A stretch of DNA of 64,000 bases from Bacteroidales bacterium (lineage in GTDB: Bacteria > Bacteroidota > Bacteroidia > Bacteroidales > UBA3824): assembly GCA_016286055.1 (NCBI GenBank), contig JAEERW010000007.1, positions 62,001 to 126,000 of the forward strand. Reading direction: 5' to 3'. How positions within the stretch are numbered: position 1 is the stretch's first letter; the number at the start of each line of letters is the position of its first letter. Below, piece by piece: positions 48,062-57,668 of this stretch. The position numbers were made by a program, and so were the translations under genes. The notes under the pieces were generated by a model that did not search any database, had not been told where the DNA came from, and worked only from the letters and a program-made list of their open reading frames with translations.

Positions 48062-50464
48062 CTAAAATTTTTGCATATTCTCTCTATCGGGAGACAATTC
48101 GGTTATAACGGTTGCCTGAACAGCATTAGGGTTGGGTTCGTCCTCATTGAACTTAACGTTGCTGTCGGGAACCGCTACGCTTATCACCTTGAATGGGTGG
48201 TTGTCGTTGTCATAAAGGAGGTTGAAGGTTTCGCGGAATTTTACATTGCCACGGGTAAAGTAGCGCACTTTGGTTTTGCCGTTGAGAATTTCGTTCCAAA
48301 AGAGGTCGAATGTCACCATTTCGCCCTTGGTAAGTGCGAGCACATCGCGGATGTTGTGCCCCACAATGTCGTTCTTTTTGTAGCCAGTGGTGTCGAGGGT
48401 TTTGTCGCGAAGGTCGAGCACTATGCCTAAGGTGTCGTATCGGGTGATGATTGATGTTTGCGAAAGCACGTCAAGAATAGCAACAATCTCACGTTCCGAC
48501 AAGCGCACCTCGTCTTGGGCTTTTTTAATGTCGACGTATGAAGCGGCAATCTCTTTCTCACGGCGGGCAAGCTCGTTGCTTTGGGTTGAGAACTTATTGA
48601 GGAGTTCGGCGCTGTTGATATTCTTCTTGATGTTTGAAATTGTAGAAGCGATACGTTCTGCCACGTTGTCGAAAAACCTGATCTGATAGTCGGAAATCTC
48701 TTTTAGCGAGGCAATTTCAATAACTCCGTGTACTTCGTCCTCAAACTGCAGAGGCACGAGCAAGAGGCACGACGGCTTTTTCTCGCCCAATCCCGATGTA
48801 ATATAAAGGTATCCTTCGGGCACGTCGGTCATATAGATGGTTTTTCGCTCTATGGCGCAGCGTCCTACAAGGCTCTCACCAAACTCCACAGTGGTAGTGA
48901 GCTGTTTCTTGCGGTCGAAAGCGTAAGTGGCTTTCTGTTCCAACACTTTTTTGCCATCGCGCTCTTCGGTAACGAACATCGCACCCTGCAAAGCTCCAAG
49001 GTATTTTACTAGGTAGCTGATAATCTTGAAGGCAAAGTCGGTGATGTCGGCGTTGTTCATACGTAGCAATTCGCCAATCTGCGCAAGGCCTTCTTGTGCC
49101 CAGGAGAGTTTTTCGTTCTCTTCGATACGTTTTTTTTCTTCAACTCTGGCATGGAGAAGGTTTTTCTGCATCTCAATGAGCGCCGAGTCGAGGGCGTTGT
49201 TTTCGTCGTGGCTGTCGAATGTGGCTTCAAGGTCTCCCCTACCCATGCTTCGGGCAAACTTGGTGGTACGCATAATACGGTCGGCAAGGAAGTTTACCGA
49301 GTTGTAGAGTTTCTGTGTCTCCTCATCAGTGGACTCGAGTTTCGAAATCTTGTCGAAATCGCCGCTACGGAGTTTTTGCAGCACGTTGTCTACCTCGCGC
49401 ATAGGCTTTGTGGCAAAGGTTACAAACATATAGGCAAACACTGCCAAAAGCAAAAGTCCGAATATTGTTAGAATAATAAAGGTGTGAACTCCGCTCAACG
49501 CCTTTTGACGGAACTGCGAATAATCTATTTCATAACCGAGTGCCCACGGTGTGGTGTTGTCTTTTACATCTATAGGATAAAAATTCATCAGGCAGTGGTC
49601 GCTCTGCGAAAAGTCGAACAAGCCAATATTTCTGTCGGAATAGGTGTAATCGAGACTGCGGAGAGTGCCGTCGGATAATTGGCGCGAGAGCCCTCCCGTC
49701 TGGTCAATGTCGGGATAAGCATCTTTAAAGAATGTGTTGATAAATTCTGGATTGGAATGCACCGCAATTTTGCCGTTGTTGGTAAGGACAAACATATTGC
49801 CATCAAGCTCAAGCGACTGACGGCCGAGGAGTTCTTCTATTTTTGACAGAGGAATTTCCACTGCCACTGTTCCAGCAAATGCGCCTGCAACCTCTATCTT
49901 GGTGGCAACTGAAAAGCAGTAACGGACTTCGGTTCGCATAAACGACTCGTTGCTACTGACGTACATATTTGTAAAGAGGTTTTTTACTGTTCCAGTTTTC
50001 ATCTGGTAGTAAGACTCATCTCCAATTTCACCCTCAAGGTCGAGAGTGTCGGTGGTAATGTAAGGAAGCCCATCGCGCAAGTAAGACCGCATTACAAACC
50101 GTCCGTATGGTTTGAACCATTGAGGATTAACCTCAGAATATTCCCACGTTACCACAAAGGCGCTAAAATCGGGATTTTCAGAAACCAAATTATTGAGCGA
50201 CTGTGTGATATACGGCATCATCTCATATCCGTATTTTTCGTTGGCAGTGGCAAGCATACTGCTGATAGTGCTTGCAGTTTTGATAGTGGAATTGATATAA
50301 TCAGAAAGCTCCACTGCCCTTGTTTTGGTAAACGCTGCGGTAGAGAGCGAAGTTTCGCGAATTGTGTTCTTGTATTTACTATATATGAAAGCTGAAAGAC
50401 CTACGCCGTATACCAACAGCAGCGCAAGAACCAAAATAATTATGTTTTTATTCTTCCTATTCAT
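48062..50464 (-). CDS. Cache-HAMP-GAF-PAS sensor protein without output domain
   Basis: An 800-residue membrane sensor: first membrane helix (IIILVLALLLVYGVGLSAFI), a periplasmic double-Cache domain of about 290 residues (FSAFVVTWEYSEVNPQWFKP; TEVRYCFSVATKIEVAGAFA; MFVLTNNGKIAVHSN), a second helix (FIILTIFGLLLLAVFAYMFV), HAMP (TKPMREVDNVLQKLRSGDFD), a GAF domain (about 475-620; EFGESLVGRCAIERKTIYMT), a coiled linker and a PAS-like C-terminus (RYDTLGIVLDLRDKTLDTTG; VRYFTRGNVKFRETFNLLYD). No kinase, cyclase, GGDEF or MCP output follows, so it must signal through a partner. No partner is adjacent. A similar GAF-coil-PAS layout is seen in some Bacteroidota sensors of unknown output. Confidence 0.85.
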   Translation of the reverse strand: MNRKNKNIIILVLALLLVYGVGLSAFIYSKYKNTIRETSLSTAAFTKTRAVELSDYINSTIKTASTISSMLATANEKYGYEMMPYITQSLNNLVSENPDFSAFVVTWEYSEVNPQWFKPYGRFVMRSYLRDGLPYITTDTLDLEGEIGDESYYQMKTGTVKNLFTNMYVSSNESFMRTEVRYCFSVATKIEVAGAFAGTVAVEIPLSKIEELLGRQSLELDGNMFVLTNNGKIAVHSNPEFINTFFKDAYPDIDQTGGLSRQLSDGTLRSLDYTYSDRNIGLFDFSQSDHCLMNFYPIDVKDNTTPWALGYEIDYSQFRQKALSGVHTFIILTIFGLLLLAVFAYMFVTFATKPMREVDNVLQKLRSGDFDKISKLESTDEETQKLYNSVNFLADRIMRTTKFARSMGRGDLEATFDSHDENNALDSALIEMQKNLLHARVEEKKRIEENEKLSWAQEGLAQIGELLRMNNADITDFAFKIISYLVKYLGALQGAMFVTEERDGKKVLEQKATYAFDRKKQLTTTVEFGESLVGRCAIERKTIYMTDVPEGYLYITSGLGEKKPSCLLLVPLQFEDEVHGVIEIASLKEISDYQIRFFDNVAERIASTISNIKKNINSAELLNKFSTQSNELARREKEIAASYVDIKKAQDEVRLSEREIVAILDVLSQTSIITRYDTLGIVLDLRDKTLDTTGYKKNDIVGHNIRDVLALTKGEMVTFDLFWNEILNGKTKVRYFTRGNVKFRETFNLLYDNDNHPFKVISVAVPDSNVKFNEDEPNPNAVQATVITELSPDRENMQKF

Positions 50465-50614
50465 AATATGCTATATTTTTGACGCCTACAACAAAAAGGT
50501 TACAAGCAATTTTCAAACCATAATGCGCTGTTTACAAAAAGGGCATTATAATTTTTTCCAAAGATATAAAAAAATGATGAAAGGAAAAGTTTTTTTTACG
50601 AAAATCCACATAAA

Positions 50615-51751
50615 TTATTTTCTTTCAACCTTCCACCCCTCAGGAATAAAGCCGGTGCCGCGTTTTGCCGGCAATGCTGATGGACAAGTGATAGTGCCAG
50701 AGGGCGCAACGCCTTCGAGCCATGAGTATGTACCAAATGGGAAAAAAAATCCGCCTTCGTCGAAATCGTAATAGATGGTTTTGCCCCATGATGAAAATAC
50801 AACTGAAACGTTTGCCATTTCTGTACAGTCTTGAAACATTCTTGTGCAGCATCCCTTTGCCAATACTGTTGCCATAATCTGAGGTGCTGTGGCAAGGCTG
50901 GTGCAGCCCACAAACATATTGGCATAGCACCATGGAGTTAAAATGGTGGCGGGCAAATCGGGCGCGAGGGTCAAATTAGTACAATTGTAAAACATACCGT
51001 TGTAACATGCCGTAGCTAACAATGTGGCTGGTAGCTGCGGCGGAGTGGTAAGGCTGACACATTCGCTAAACATCCATCGGTAGCAGCAGATAGCAAGGTT
51101 GGTGGCAGGCAGCTGCGGAGGAGTAGATAAGCTTGAGCAATCCCAAAACATCTCCTGATAGCACCATCCCGACAAAGTGATGGCAGGCAACTCAGGGGCA
51201 ACCACAAGACTTGAACAGCCTTTGAACATACTGTAATAACAGTTTTCTGCCAAGTGAGTGGCTGGCAACTCAGGCGCCACGGTTAAACATTTGCAGTCGG
51301 CAAACATACTTTCGTAGCACCCTTCGGTGAGTTGTGTGGCAGGCAATTGTGGTGCTGTGGTGAGTGGGCAACCTTTAAACAATCGTGTGAAACAATAATT
51401 GCAAGGGATTGTCAAGGTCTCCCCTACCCCATCGATAAGTGTCATAACATTGCCGCTGCACTTAAACGTGTCGGAAACGCAAAAATGCAACGAGTGAAAA
51501 GAGTCTTTGTTGATACCGTCGGGGTTGATGCCCTTAAAATATACTCTGCAGTTTTCGGTTACATAAATAGAATCAAAATTGTTCCACACCTCTTTATCAA
51601 ATGAGTATTGTATATCAGGATAAACAGCACTTCGTTTCTTCAGCGAAATCGACGCCCCCGACGGGACCTCAAAACAGAGATAATCAGGCTCTGAAATGCA
51701 TGATGATAACATCATTAATAAGGCTAAGAGAACAACGAGCAGGGTTTTCAT
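50615..51751 (-). CDS. Surface lipoprotein with 26-residue cysteine-rich LRR-like repeats
   Basis: A 378-residue lipoprotein from the ATG at 51749-51751 (10 in-frame codons upstream start at a TTG). Signal peptide MKTLLVVLLALLMMLSSCIS with lipobox LSSC. From about residue 118 it has eight repeats of 26 residues with consensus C-x-x-L-x-x-A-P-x-L-P-A-T-x-L-x-x-x-C-Y-x-x-M-F-x-x (CSSLVVAPELPAITLSGWCY). The fold should resemble BspA-type LRRs, with stacked cysteines. The end (IPEGWKVERK) matches the closing motif of such surface proteins. Likely outer-membrane or surface exposed, with binding function. Confidence 0.82.
   Translation of the reverse strand: MKTLLVVLLALLMMLSSCISEPDYLCFEVPSGASISLKKRSAVYPDIQYSFDKEVWNNFDSIYVTENCRVYFKGINPDGINKDSFHSLHFCVSDTFKCSGNVMTLIDGVGETLTIPCNYCFTRLFKGCPLTTAPQLPATQLTEGCYESMFADCKCLTVAPELPATHLAENCYYSMFKGCSSLVVAPELPAITLSGWCYQEMFWDCSSLSTPPQLPATNLAICCYRWMFSECVSLTTPPQLPATLLATACYNGMFYNCTNLTLAPDLPATILTPWCYANMFVGCTSLATAPQIMATVLAKGCCTRMFQDCTEMANVSVVFSSWGKTIYYDFDEGGFFFPFGTYSWLEGVAPSGTITCPSALPAKRGTGFIPEGWKVERK
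50830..51400. repeat. Eight tandem 78-nt coding repeats
   Basis: The MF codon pairs of successive units fall exactly 78 nt apart (51305, 51227, 51149, 51071, 50915 and so on). Encodes the LRR-like repeats of the lipoprotein. Confidence 0.85.
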
Positions 51752-51885
51752 AGCAATAGTTTCTTGAATTTGGATGCACAAAGATAAAAAAATTAACTCA
51801 TTGCGGAAACATAAGACGGGGTGATTGCGTATAAAAAAATGTGTTTCATGTTCGAGAATACTTCTTTTTTTAGTTGTTTAATTGA

Positions 51886-51927
51886 AAGCGGGACAAGTTA
51901 TTTTTGGCTTGTCCCGCTTGTTTTTTT
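51886..51927. terminator. Hairpin terminator after glnN
   Basis: AGCGGGACAAG (51887-51897) pairs with CTTGTCCCGCT (51908-51918). It lies about 30 nt after the glnN stop. The better T-run (TGTTTTTTT, 51919-51927) is on the + strand, so on the - strand it acts as a stem preceded by A's; it is probably bidirectional. Confidence 0.6.
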
Positions 51928-51947
51928 ATCAACTAAATACCGCCCAT

Positions 51948-54128
51948 TTAGTGGCAGAAGAGCATTTCTCTATATTTGGGCAAGGGCCACATCTCGTCGT
52001 CGATAATCATTTCGAGGGCGTCGATGCTCTTGCGGATAGACGACAGATAGGGTTTTACAGAGTTGTGATACTCCAAAGCCTTCTGAAGGTTGTCGTCGGC
52101 ATGCGACGCCTTGTTGCGTGCCTCCGACATATTGGCAACATCAGTCTTGATAACGAGAATCAGTTTTGAGATGGTCTTGATGGTATCCAAACGGTTCTCT
52201 ATCAAATCGTCAAAGCCTAAACCCTTGGTATTGTGGTAATTCTCTGCTAAAAGATTCTGATAGCGGATGGCTGTGGGTATGATATGATTGAGGGCAAGAT
52301 TGGCTATCACAAGCGATTCTATATGGATTTTCTTGTGATAGTTTTCGGCGTAGATATCCTGACGTGCCGAAAGTTCGCGCTCAGAGAGAACTTTTTGAGC
52401 CTCAAAAAGTTTAACAGTGCTATCTAAAGTATAGGCTGAAATAGATTCGGGACAAGAGGTAACGTTCGACAGTCCTCGGCGAGCTGCCTCAGCCTTCCAA
52501 TCGTCGCTGTAGTTGTTGCCCTCAAAAAGTATGGGATAAAACTCTGAAGTATAGTTTCCAAGTATTTTGAGGATGGTTTCATCGCGGTTAGCGCCAGAAG
52601 AAAGGGCTGAATCCAACTCGTTTTTAAACTGTTCTAACTGACCAGCCACAATAGTGTTGAGCACAATAAGCGGACAAGCACAGTTGGCACTGCTACCCAC
52701 AGCACGGAATTCAAACCTGTTGCCAGTAAATGCAAACGGCGATGTGCGGTTGCGGTCAGTATTATCTAAAAGGATTTCGGGAATCTGCTCAATGTCGAGA
52801 TTGATAGATCGTTTAGCTGCTGCATCGAGAATTTTTCCATCGGCAGTCTTCTCTTTTAGCAAAGCAAGAATCCTGCTCAGATGGGCTCCAAGAAATACCG
52901 AAACAATGGCAGGCGGTGCTTCGCTTGCACCAAGACGGTGTTCGTTTCCTGCGGTCATAATAGAGGCACGGAGCAAGTCCTGATGATTGTAAACAGCTTT
53001 GATAACGTTTACCAAGAATGTGAGAAACATCAAGTTAGAGTCGTGATCCTTGCCGGGCGATAGTAGATTTACCTTGCCGTCGGCAGCCAGCGACCAGTTG
53101 TTGTGCTTGCCCGAACCGTTGACTTCGGCAAATGGTTTTTCGTGAAGAAGTATTCGGAAGTTGTGCCTACGGGCAATCTTCATCATCAAGTCCATCAAGA
53201 GCATATTGTGGTCAACGGCAAGATTTGCCTCCTCAAATATAGGAGCGCATTCAAACTGTCCTGGGGCAACCTCGTTGTGACGTGTGCGCACAGGTATGCC
53301 GAGTTTGTGACATTCTACCTCCAAATCTGCCATAAACTCTACCACACGCTCAGGAATTGAGCCGAAATAGTGATCGTCTAACTGCTGATTTTTGGCAGAA
53401 TTGTGACCCATAAGTGTGCGTCCGCAAGATATAAGGTCGGGACGAGCATCGAACAGAGCCTCGTCGATAAGGAAATACTCCTGCTCCCAGCCGAGGGTAG
53501 CGATTACTTTTTTGGTGTCGGGCAAGAAATATCGGCAAACAGCAGTTGCCTGTTTGTCGATAGCGTTGAGGGCGCGGAGCAAGGGGGTCTTATAATCGAG
53601 AGCCTCGCCTGTATATGATACAAAAATTGTTGGTATGCAAAGAGTTGAGCCAATCACAAAGGCTGGTGAAGTGCAGTCCCAAGCAGTGTAGCCGCGAGCT
53701 TCGAATGTATTGCGTATACCGCCGTTTGGGAAGCTCGATGCGTCGGGTTCCTGCTGCGCAAGCACCTTGCCGTCGAACGATTCCACAGGCATACCGTGGT
53801 CGAGAGTAAAAAACGAGTCGTGTTTTTCGGCACTCTGGTCGGTAAGTGGCTGAAACCAGTGAGTGTAGTGGGTAACACCGAGCTGCAAAGCCCATTCTTT
53901 CATAGCGTTAGCCACGTGGTCGGCAAGTTCGCGGTCGATTCGCTTGCCCTCGTCCATGGTTCGCTGCACCTGCTTAAACACCGATTCGGGTAAGAATTTT
54001 GCCATTTTCTGCCTGTCAAACACATTACAGGCATAGAAAGTGATACTTTTGTCGGCCGAATGGTCTACATGTACGGGCTTATGACCGTATTCGCGTTCCA
54101 ACGCTTTAAATCTGCTTATAGCTGTCAT
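51948..54128 (-). CDS. glnN: Glutamine synthetase type III
   Basis: A 726-residue type III glutamine synthetase, the large form typical of Bacteroidota and cyanobacteria. It makes glutamine from glutamate, ammonia and ATP. Motifs: ATLGWEQEYFLIDEALFDAR (metal-binding E-x-E), RTRHNEVAPGQFECAPIFEE, HEKPFAEVNGSGKHNNWSLA, TAGNEHRLGASEAPPAIVSV, and the C-terminal helical extension to DEMWPLPKYREMLF. Full length. It is transcribed alone, upstream of a hairpin terminator. Likely controlled by nitrogen status, but no binding site is recognised. Confidence 0.97.
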   Translation of the reverse strand: MTAISRFKALEREYGHKPVHVDHSADKSITFYACNVFDRQKMAKFLPESVFKQVQRTMDEGKRIDRELADHVANAMKEWALQLGVTHYTHWFQPLTDQSAEKHDSFFTLDHGMPVESFDGKVLAQQEPDASSFPNGGIRNTFEARGYTAWDCTSPAFVIGSTLCIPTIFVSYTGEALDYKTPLLRALNAIDKQATAVCRYFLPDTKKVIATLGWEQEYFLIDEALFDARPDLISCGRTLMGHNSAKNQQLDDHYFGSIPERVVEFMADLEVECHKLGIPVRTRHNEVAPGQFECAPIFEEANLAVDHNMLLMDLMMKIARRHNFRILLHEKPFAEVNGSGKHNNWSLAADGKVNLLSPGKDHDSNLMFLTFLVNVIKAVYNHQDLLRASIMTAGNEHRLGASEAPPAIVSVFLGAHLSRILALLKEKTADGKILDAAAKRSINLDIEQIPEILLDNTDRNRTSPFAFTGNRFEFRAVGSSANCACPLIVLNTIVAGQLEQFKNELDSALSSGANRDETILKILGNYTSEFYPILFEGNNYSDDWKAEAARRGLSNVTSCPESISAYTLDSTVKLFEAQKVLSERELSARQDIYAENYHKKIHIESLVIANLALNHIIPTAIRYQNLLAENYHNTKGLGFDDLIENRLDTIKTISKLILVIKTDVANMSEARNKASHADDNLQKALEYHNSVKPYLSSIRKSIDALEMIIDDEMWPLPKYREMLFCH

Positions 54129-54197
54129 AATTGGATAAAATTATTGCAAAATGATGGCGCAAAGATAAATATAATTCATGAGACTACAAGATAATAA

Positions 54198-55460
54198 TTA
54201 TATAGCATTATTAATCACAATATACCTTCCCACTTGACACTCGATGCAGCGTTTTGGTCGGCAGTATTCGTTGCGGAGCTGTAGAAACGCCTGTGAATCA
54301 AGTGCTGAGCGTGCTTGTATGCCCTGACTCACCATAAACTTGGTAACAGAATTGTTCTCTGGCGGAATCTGCTCCAAAAACGATACTGCCCGTTGCGCCG
54401 CATTGTCGTCTTTAAAATACAAAGAATAGGCATAGAGAAACGGACATACAAGATTGATTACAAGGAGATTGAGTGTTTCGTTACCGAGCTTTGTCAAAAG
54501 CGTGTCGGGTAAGAACGGAAACTTCTGATTGTTAATGTTAATATCAAAAAGAGTAAAAATATCAGATAGAGTTTCGGCCTCCATCACCTTCGAAAAAAGA
54601 TTCTCGCTTCTCCCCACAAGCACCGACAACTGCAAGATTCTGCGATCGGGAAAGTTGACAGGGCGTATGCCAGAGAACTTCCACACCGACGGGTCGATGG
54701 AGGTTAGGTTGTATTTCTGCTTGTGATAATAATATTCACGTTGAATGTCAATGTATTTCTCACCCGAAAACTTTTTGAGCGAAAAGAATCCCGCCTGCCC
54801 AAAAAAAATTGCAGCTATGTTGCTGATTTGATGACGGTTTTTTTCAACGATAGTGAATGGAACCGACTGTGCCAACTGCTTGAAAGGGAGAGCATTTTTG
54901 CCGAAACCGAAAGCCGCTGATAAATAGTGCCAGAAGGTCTCTTTCCAGTCGCCATTGTTGAGTTTAAGTTCGTTGAGCACATCCAAGGCCTTTGATTTAA
55001 GACGATCGCTTGCAAGACGGTCGAGAAACGAAGCTGTTTTCAACTCGCCGAAACGCTCAAATCCACAGCGACATAGGTCAAAATCCTTTGTAGTAAGCAA
55101 TGAATTATAAACCTCGGCATATTTTTGTTCAAACGGCAGCACAAGAGTAGGTACAAGGTTGCCTTTATTATCTTTAAGAGGCTTGTCGTCGTGAAAAACA
55201 ATGTGAAGAATTATGTTTGAATAAGCAGGGTCGCCGTCGTGATTGTGCAGCTGCCAGTGCGACGACTTGACATGCAATTCGATTTTGCCCGCCCAAACAA
55301 TACTGCCGATACGTATTTGAGCGTCAGTAATGTCGGGACCCGAATCGGTATTTGTATATCCCGGCTTGATTATGCTGATACTTTCGCCCTGTGTGGTATG
55401 GAGGGCAGACTGTGGAAAAAGCCTGTTGAACCATATAAAAGACAAAAGTTTTTCGTTCAT
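54198..55460 (-). CDS. DUF2851 family protein
   Basis: A 420-residue protein from the ATG at 55458-55460 (7 codons of upstream frame rejected). DUF2851 is conserved in Bacteroidota and of unknown function; the family marker stretch is TTQGESISIIKPGYTNTDSG, followed by IRIGSIVWAGKIELHVKSSH and WQLHNHDGDPAYSNIILHIV. The C-terminus has RPKRCIECQVGRYI with a Cys pair. The middle is helical. Start of a possible unit with the cyclase-HD gene, whose end lies 46 nt upstream. Confidence 0.88.
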   Translation of the reverse strand: MNEKLLSFIWFNRLFPQSALHTTQGESISIIKPGYTNTDSGPDITDAQIRIGSIVWAGKIELHVKSSHWQLHNHDGDPAYSNIILHIVFHDDKPLKDNKGNLVPTLVLPFEQKYAEVYNSLLTTKDFDLCRCGFERFGELKTASFLDRLASDRLKSKALDVLNELKLNNGDWKETFWHYLSAAFGFGKNALPFKQLAQSVPFTIVEKNRHQISNIAAIFFGQAGFFSLKKFSGEKYIDIQREYYYHKQKYNLTSIDPSVWKFSGIRPVNFPDRRILQLSVLVGRSENLFSKVMEAETLSDIFTLFDININNQKFPFLPDTLLTKLGNETLNLLVINLVCPFLYAYSLYFKDDNAAQRAVSFLEQIPPENNSVTKFMVSQGIQARSALDSQAFLQLRNEYCRPKRCIECQVGRYIVINNAI

Positions 55461-55505
55461 AACCAAAAATTTAACACACAATAAATTAAAGCCTATTATC
55501 TAATG

Positions 55506-56930
55506 TTAAGCATTATGATTAGATATAAGATTTTTAAGTCGCTCAATCTGATATTCCTTGCCTACTTCAAGCACTTTGATGGCGGTTTCGGTAAAATAGT
55601 GATGCTTGGTGAGGAAATCCACCTGTTTTTGATTCCAAGCGTCGATGTCTAAATTGCTACCAAGAGCCTTCAACTCGTCGTAGAGCATATTGGAAACAGG
55701 AATAAAGTCGGTACGGCCAAGGTACACAAGGTCGGCATCGCACATAATGCGCTCAAATTTGTCTTTGGGATTTGGAGGCAGCTTGGTGGCCATTATCAGC
55801 TGGCAAATTTTCTCAATCTGTTCCTGAGTGTAGTTATAATTTGGCAGGATGTCGCGGGCAATCTGAGTGCCAAAATACTCATGGTTGTCGCTACCCACAA
55901 TGTAGCCGGTGTCGTGAAAGAGAGCAGCCGTTTTAAGCAAGAGCAAATCCTCGTCGCTCACGCCCTCGCCATAGCCTAGAATCTCCACCTGATTGATTAC
56001 ATCTATGGTGTGGCGAGTGTTGTGATAATAGAGGAACGGCGGAAGCTCTTTATCTAATTTATCAAGAATAAATTCCTGTAAATCAGTAAATTGACGAAGA
56101 GAATATTTGATTTGAAAAAACGAATTTGGATAAAATCCCTTATCCACGTTAACCGAATAATCTTTTTTGAGGCGTTTGATCTGATAAGTTTCCAAATCGC
56201 GGTATTTCACAGGGATAACTCCAATAAACTCGGTTACAAAGAACTCTTTTACAAGGTCGTATGTAAAAACCGACACGTTGATTTGGTTAACACCTGCTGC
56301 TGCGGCAATACGAGAAGCATTGTTAACGGTGTCGCCCTTGATATCGTAAGAAATTTTTTTACGTCCAGATGCAGAGGCAGTTACAGGACCTGTATGAATA
56401 CCAATGCGCAATTGCCAAAATTTTTCGCCCCTCGATTCGGCTGCTTTGTACGACAATGTCTGAAGATAGTCGTTCATCTCCAAAGCTGCAAGTACAACAT
56501 CAATAGGGTTTGTAATATTTTTTTCAGGGATACCTCCGGCGCATAGAAACGAATAACCGATAGTTTTGCTTACCTGCAGACGGAATTTCTCAGCAATGTC
56601 GTTGAAATGAAACATCACCTGATCGAGTTCGTCGATAGCCTCGGCAGAATTTTCGCAGTCGGTAAGGCTTGAAGTGGCGCGGATGTCTAAATACATCACC
56701 GTCACCATCTTGAATTTAAGCAGGTGTTGCTGAAGTGTGTCGGCCTTTACGCTTTCGGGGACGTACTGCCCAGGAACAGCCGAGAGGATATTTTCAAGGC
56801 GTTCTTTTTCAGTCAAAAGCGAGTCGTAAAGAGCCGACATCTGTTTTAGTTGTTGGCTCAACTCGTTTTTTTCGCGTATCAGCGCGGCTATACGGTCGGT
56901 AGTGTCTATATTATCCGAAACGTCGGTCAT
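55506..56930 (-). CDS. Class III nucleotide cyclase fused to an HD phosphohydrolase domain
   Basis: A 474-residue cytosolic protein: N-terminal coiled coil (about 14-50), class III adenylate/guanylate cyclase domain (about 70-250; metal-binding VTVMYLDIRATSSLTD, KTIGYSFLCAGGIPE, LRIGIHTGPVTASASG, ISYDIKGDTVNNASRIA), and a C-terminal HD domain (about 290-460) with YYHNTRHTIDV, TAALFHDTGYIVGSDNHE and FERIMCDADLVYLGR, giving the H...HD...H...D metal site. A protein with both cyclase and phosphodiesterase-like domains could balance its own second messenger. Substrate specificity (cAMP or cGMP) cannot be told. It lies just after the SPOR gene terminator, so it has its own promoter. Confidence 0.85.
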   Translation of the reverse strand: MTDVSDNIDTTDRIAALIREKNELSQQLKQMSALYDSLLTEKERLENILSAVPGQYVPESVKADTLQQHLLKFKMVTVMYLDIRATSSLTDCENSAEAIDELDQVMFHFNDIAEKFRLQVSKTIGYSFLCAGGIPEKNITNPIDVVLAALEMNDYLQTLSYKAAESRGEKFWQLRIGIHTGPVTASASGRKKISYDIKGDTVNNASRIAAAAGVNQINVSVFTYDLVKEFFVTEFIGVIPVKYRDLETYQIKRLKKDYSVNVDKGFYPNSFFQIKYSLRQFTDLQEFILDKLDKELPPFLYYHNTRHTIDVINQVEILGYGEGVSDEDLLLLKTAALFHDTGYIVGSDNHEYFGTQIARDILPNYNYTQEQIEKICQLIMATKLPPNPKDKFERIMCDADLVYLGRTDFIPVSNMLYDELKALGSNLDIDAWNQKQVDFLTKHHYFTETAIKVLEVGKEYQIERLKNLISNHNA

Positions 56931-56971
56931 CTGTTTTTGATTTATGCAGCAAGTTACAACAAAAAGGGGAA

Positions 56972-57027
56972 AAAAACAAAAAAAACTGCGAACAAATCAT
57001 TAAAAAAATCAAATGATTTATTCGCAG
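56972..57027 (-). terminator. Terminator of the SPOR lipoprotein gene
   Basis: CTGCGAACAAATCATT (56986-57001) pairs with AATGATTTATTCGCAG (57012-57027), one mismatch. On the - strand it is followed by T-rich sequence (complement of the A-runs at 56972-56985). Confidence 0.8.
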
Positions 57028-57053
57028 CCTAGAACGGCTTGTACCGCAATGAT

Positions 57054-57530
57054 TTATCTTTTAAGAATCCAAAGACCGTCGTCGCCGAGTTTAGATTTAA
57101 GTGTGGCAATAGAAGCTTTTGCCTCTTCGCGGGTCTTGAAAGATTTTATAGATACACGATTATACTGTCCGAAGGGGATAAGTATTTCAGCATTGTAACC
57201 TTTAACTTTGAGTTTGTTGCAAAGGTTCTGTGCATTGCTGTAAACGGTAAACGAACCAGCTATGATGTAAAACATATCGCTTTCGTTTACAACTGGAGTG
57301 GTTTCGGGTTGGAGATTGCCCTGTTGGTCTTCAAGCATAATGGGCTCCGAGATTGAAGTCGTATCGGTGAAAGTAGGTTCGTCCATCGAAATTGTCGACT
57401 CGTAGTTGTCAAAAGGATAAGGAAGTGTGTCGCTATTTTCGCTAGATTCGTTACCCTTGTTGCCTTTGCAGCTTACTAACAATACGGCTGCGGATAGCAG
57501 TGTTAATCCTAAAAGTTTAATTTTTGACAT
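57054..57530 (-). CDS. SPOR-domain lipoprotein
   Basis: A 158-residue lipoprotein: signal peptide with lipobox (LLSAAVLLVSCKGNKGNESS), an acidic Ser/Thr-rich linker, then a C-terminal SPOR domain of about 75 residues (FYIIAGSFTVYSNAQNLCNK, GYNAEILIPFGQYNRVSIKS, AKASIATLKSKLGDDGLWIL). SPOR domains bind denuded glycan strands of peptidoglycan, often at the division site. Likely periplasmic and linked to envelope or septum structure. It lies downstream of the PD40 lipoprotein gene. Confidence 0.9.
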   Translation of the reverse strand: MSKIKLLGLTLLSAAVLLVSCKGNKGNESSENSDTLPYPFDNYESTISMDEPTFTDTTSISEPIMLEDQQGNLQPETTPVVNESDMFYIIAGSFTVYSNAQNLCNKLKVKGYNAEILIPFGQYNRVSIKSFKTREEAKASIATLKSKLGDDGLWILKR

Positions 57531-57668
57531 ATCAGTTCTGTTTTAATGAATGTGTTTATAGTTTTAAAATTTTTTATAAAGGTAAAGACTTTTATCAAAA
57601 CAAACAAATTTTTTTTATTAAAATTTTGTAACCTATTGCTTAGTAGCAAGAATACAATCGGGCAAGCA

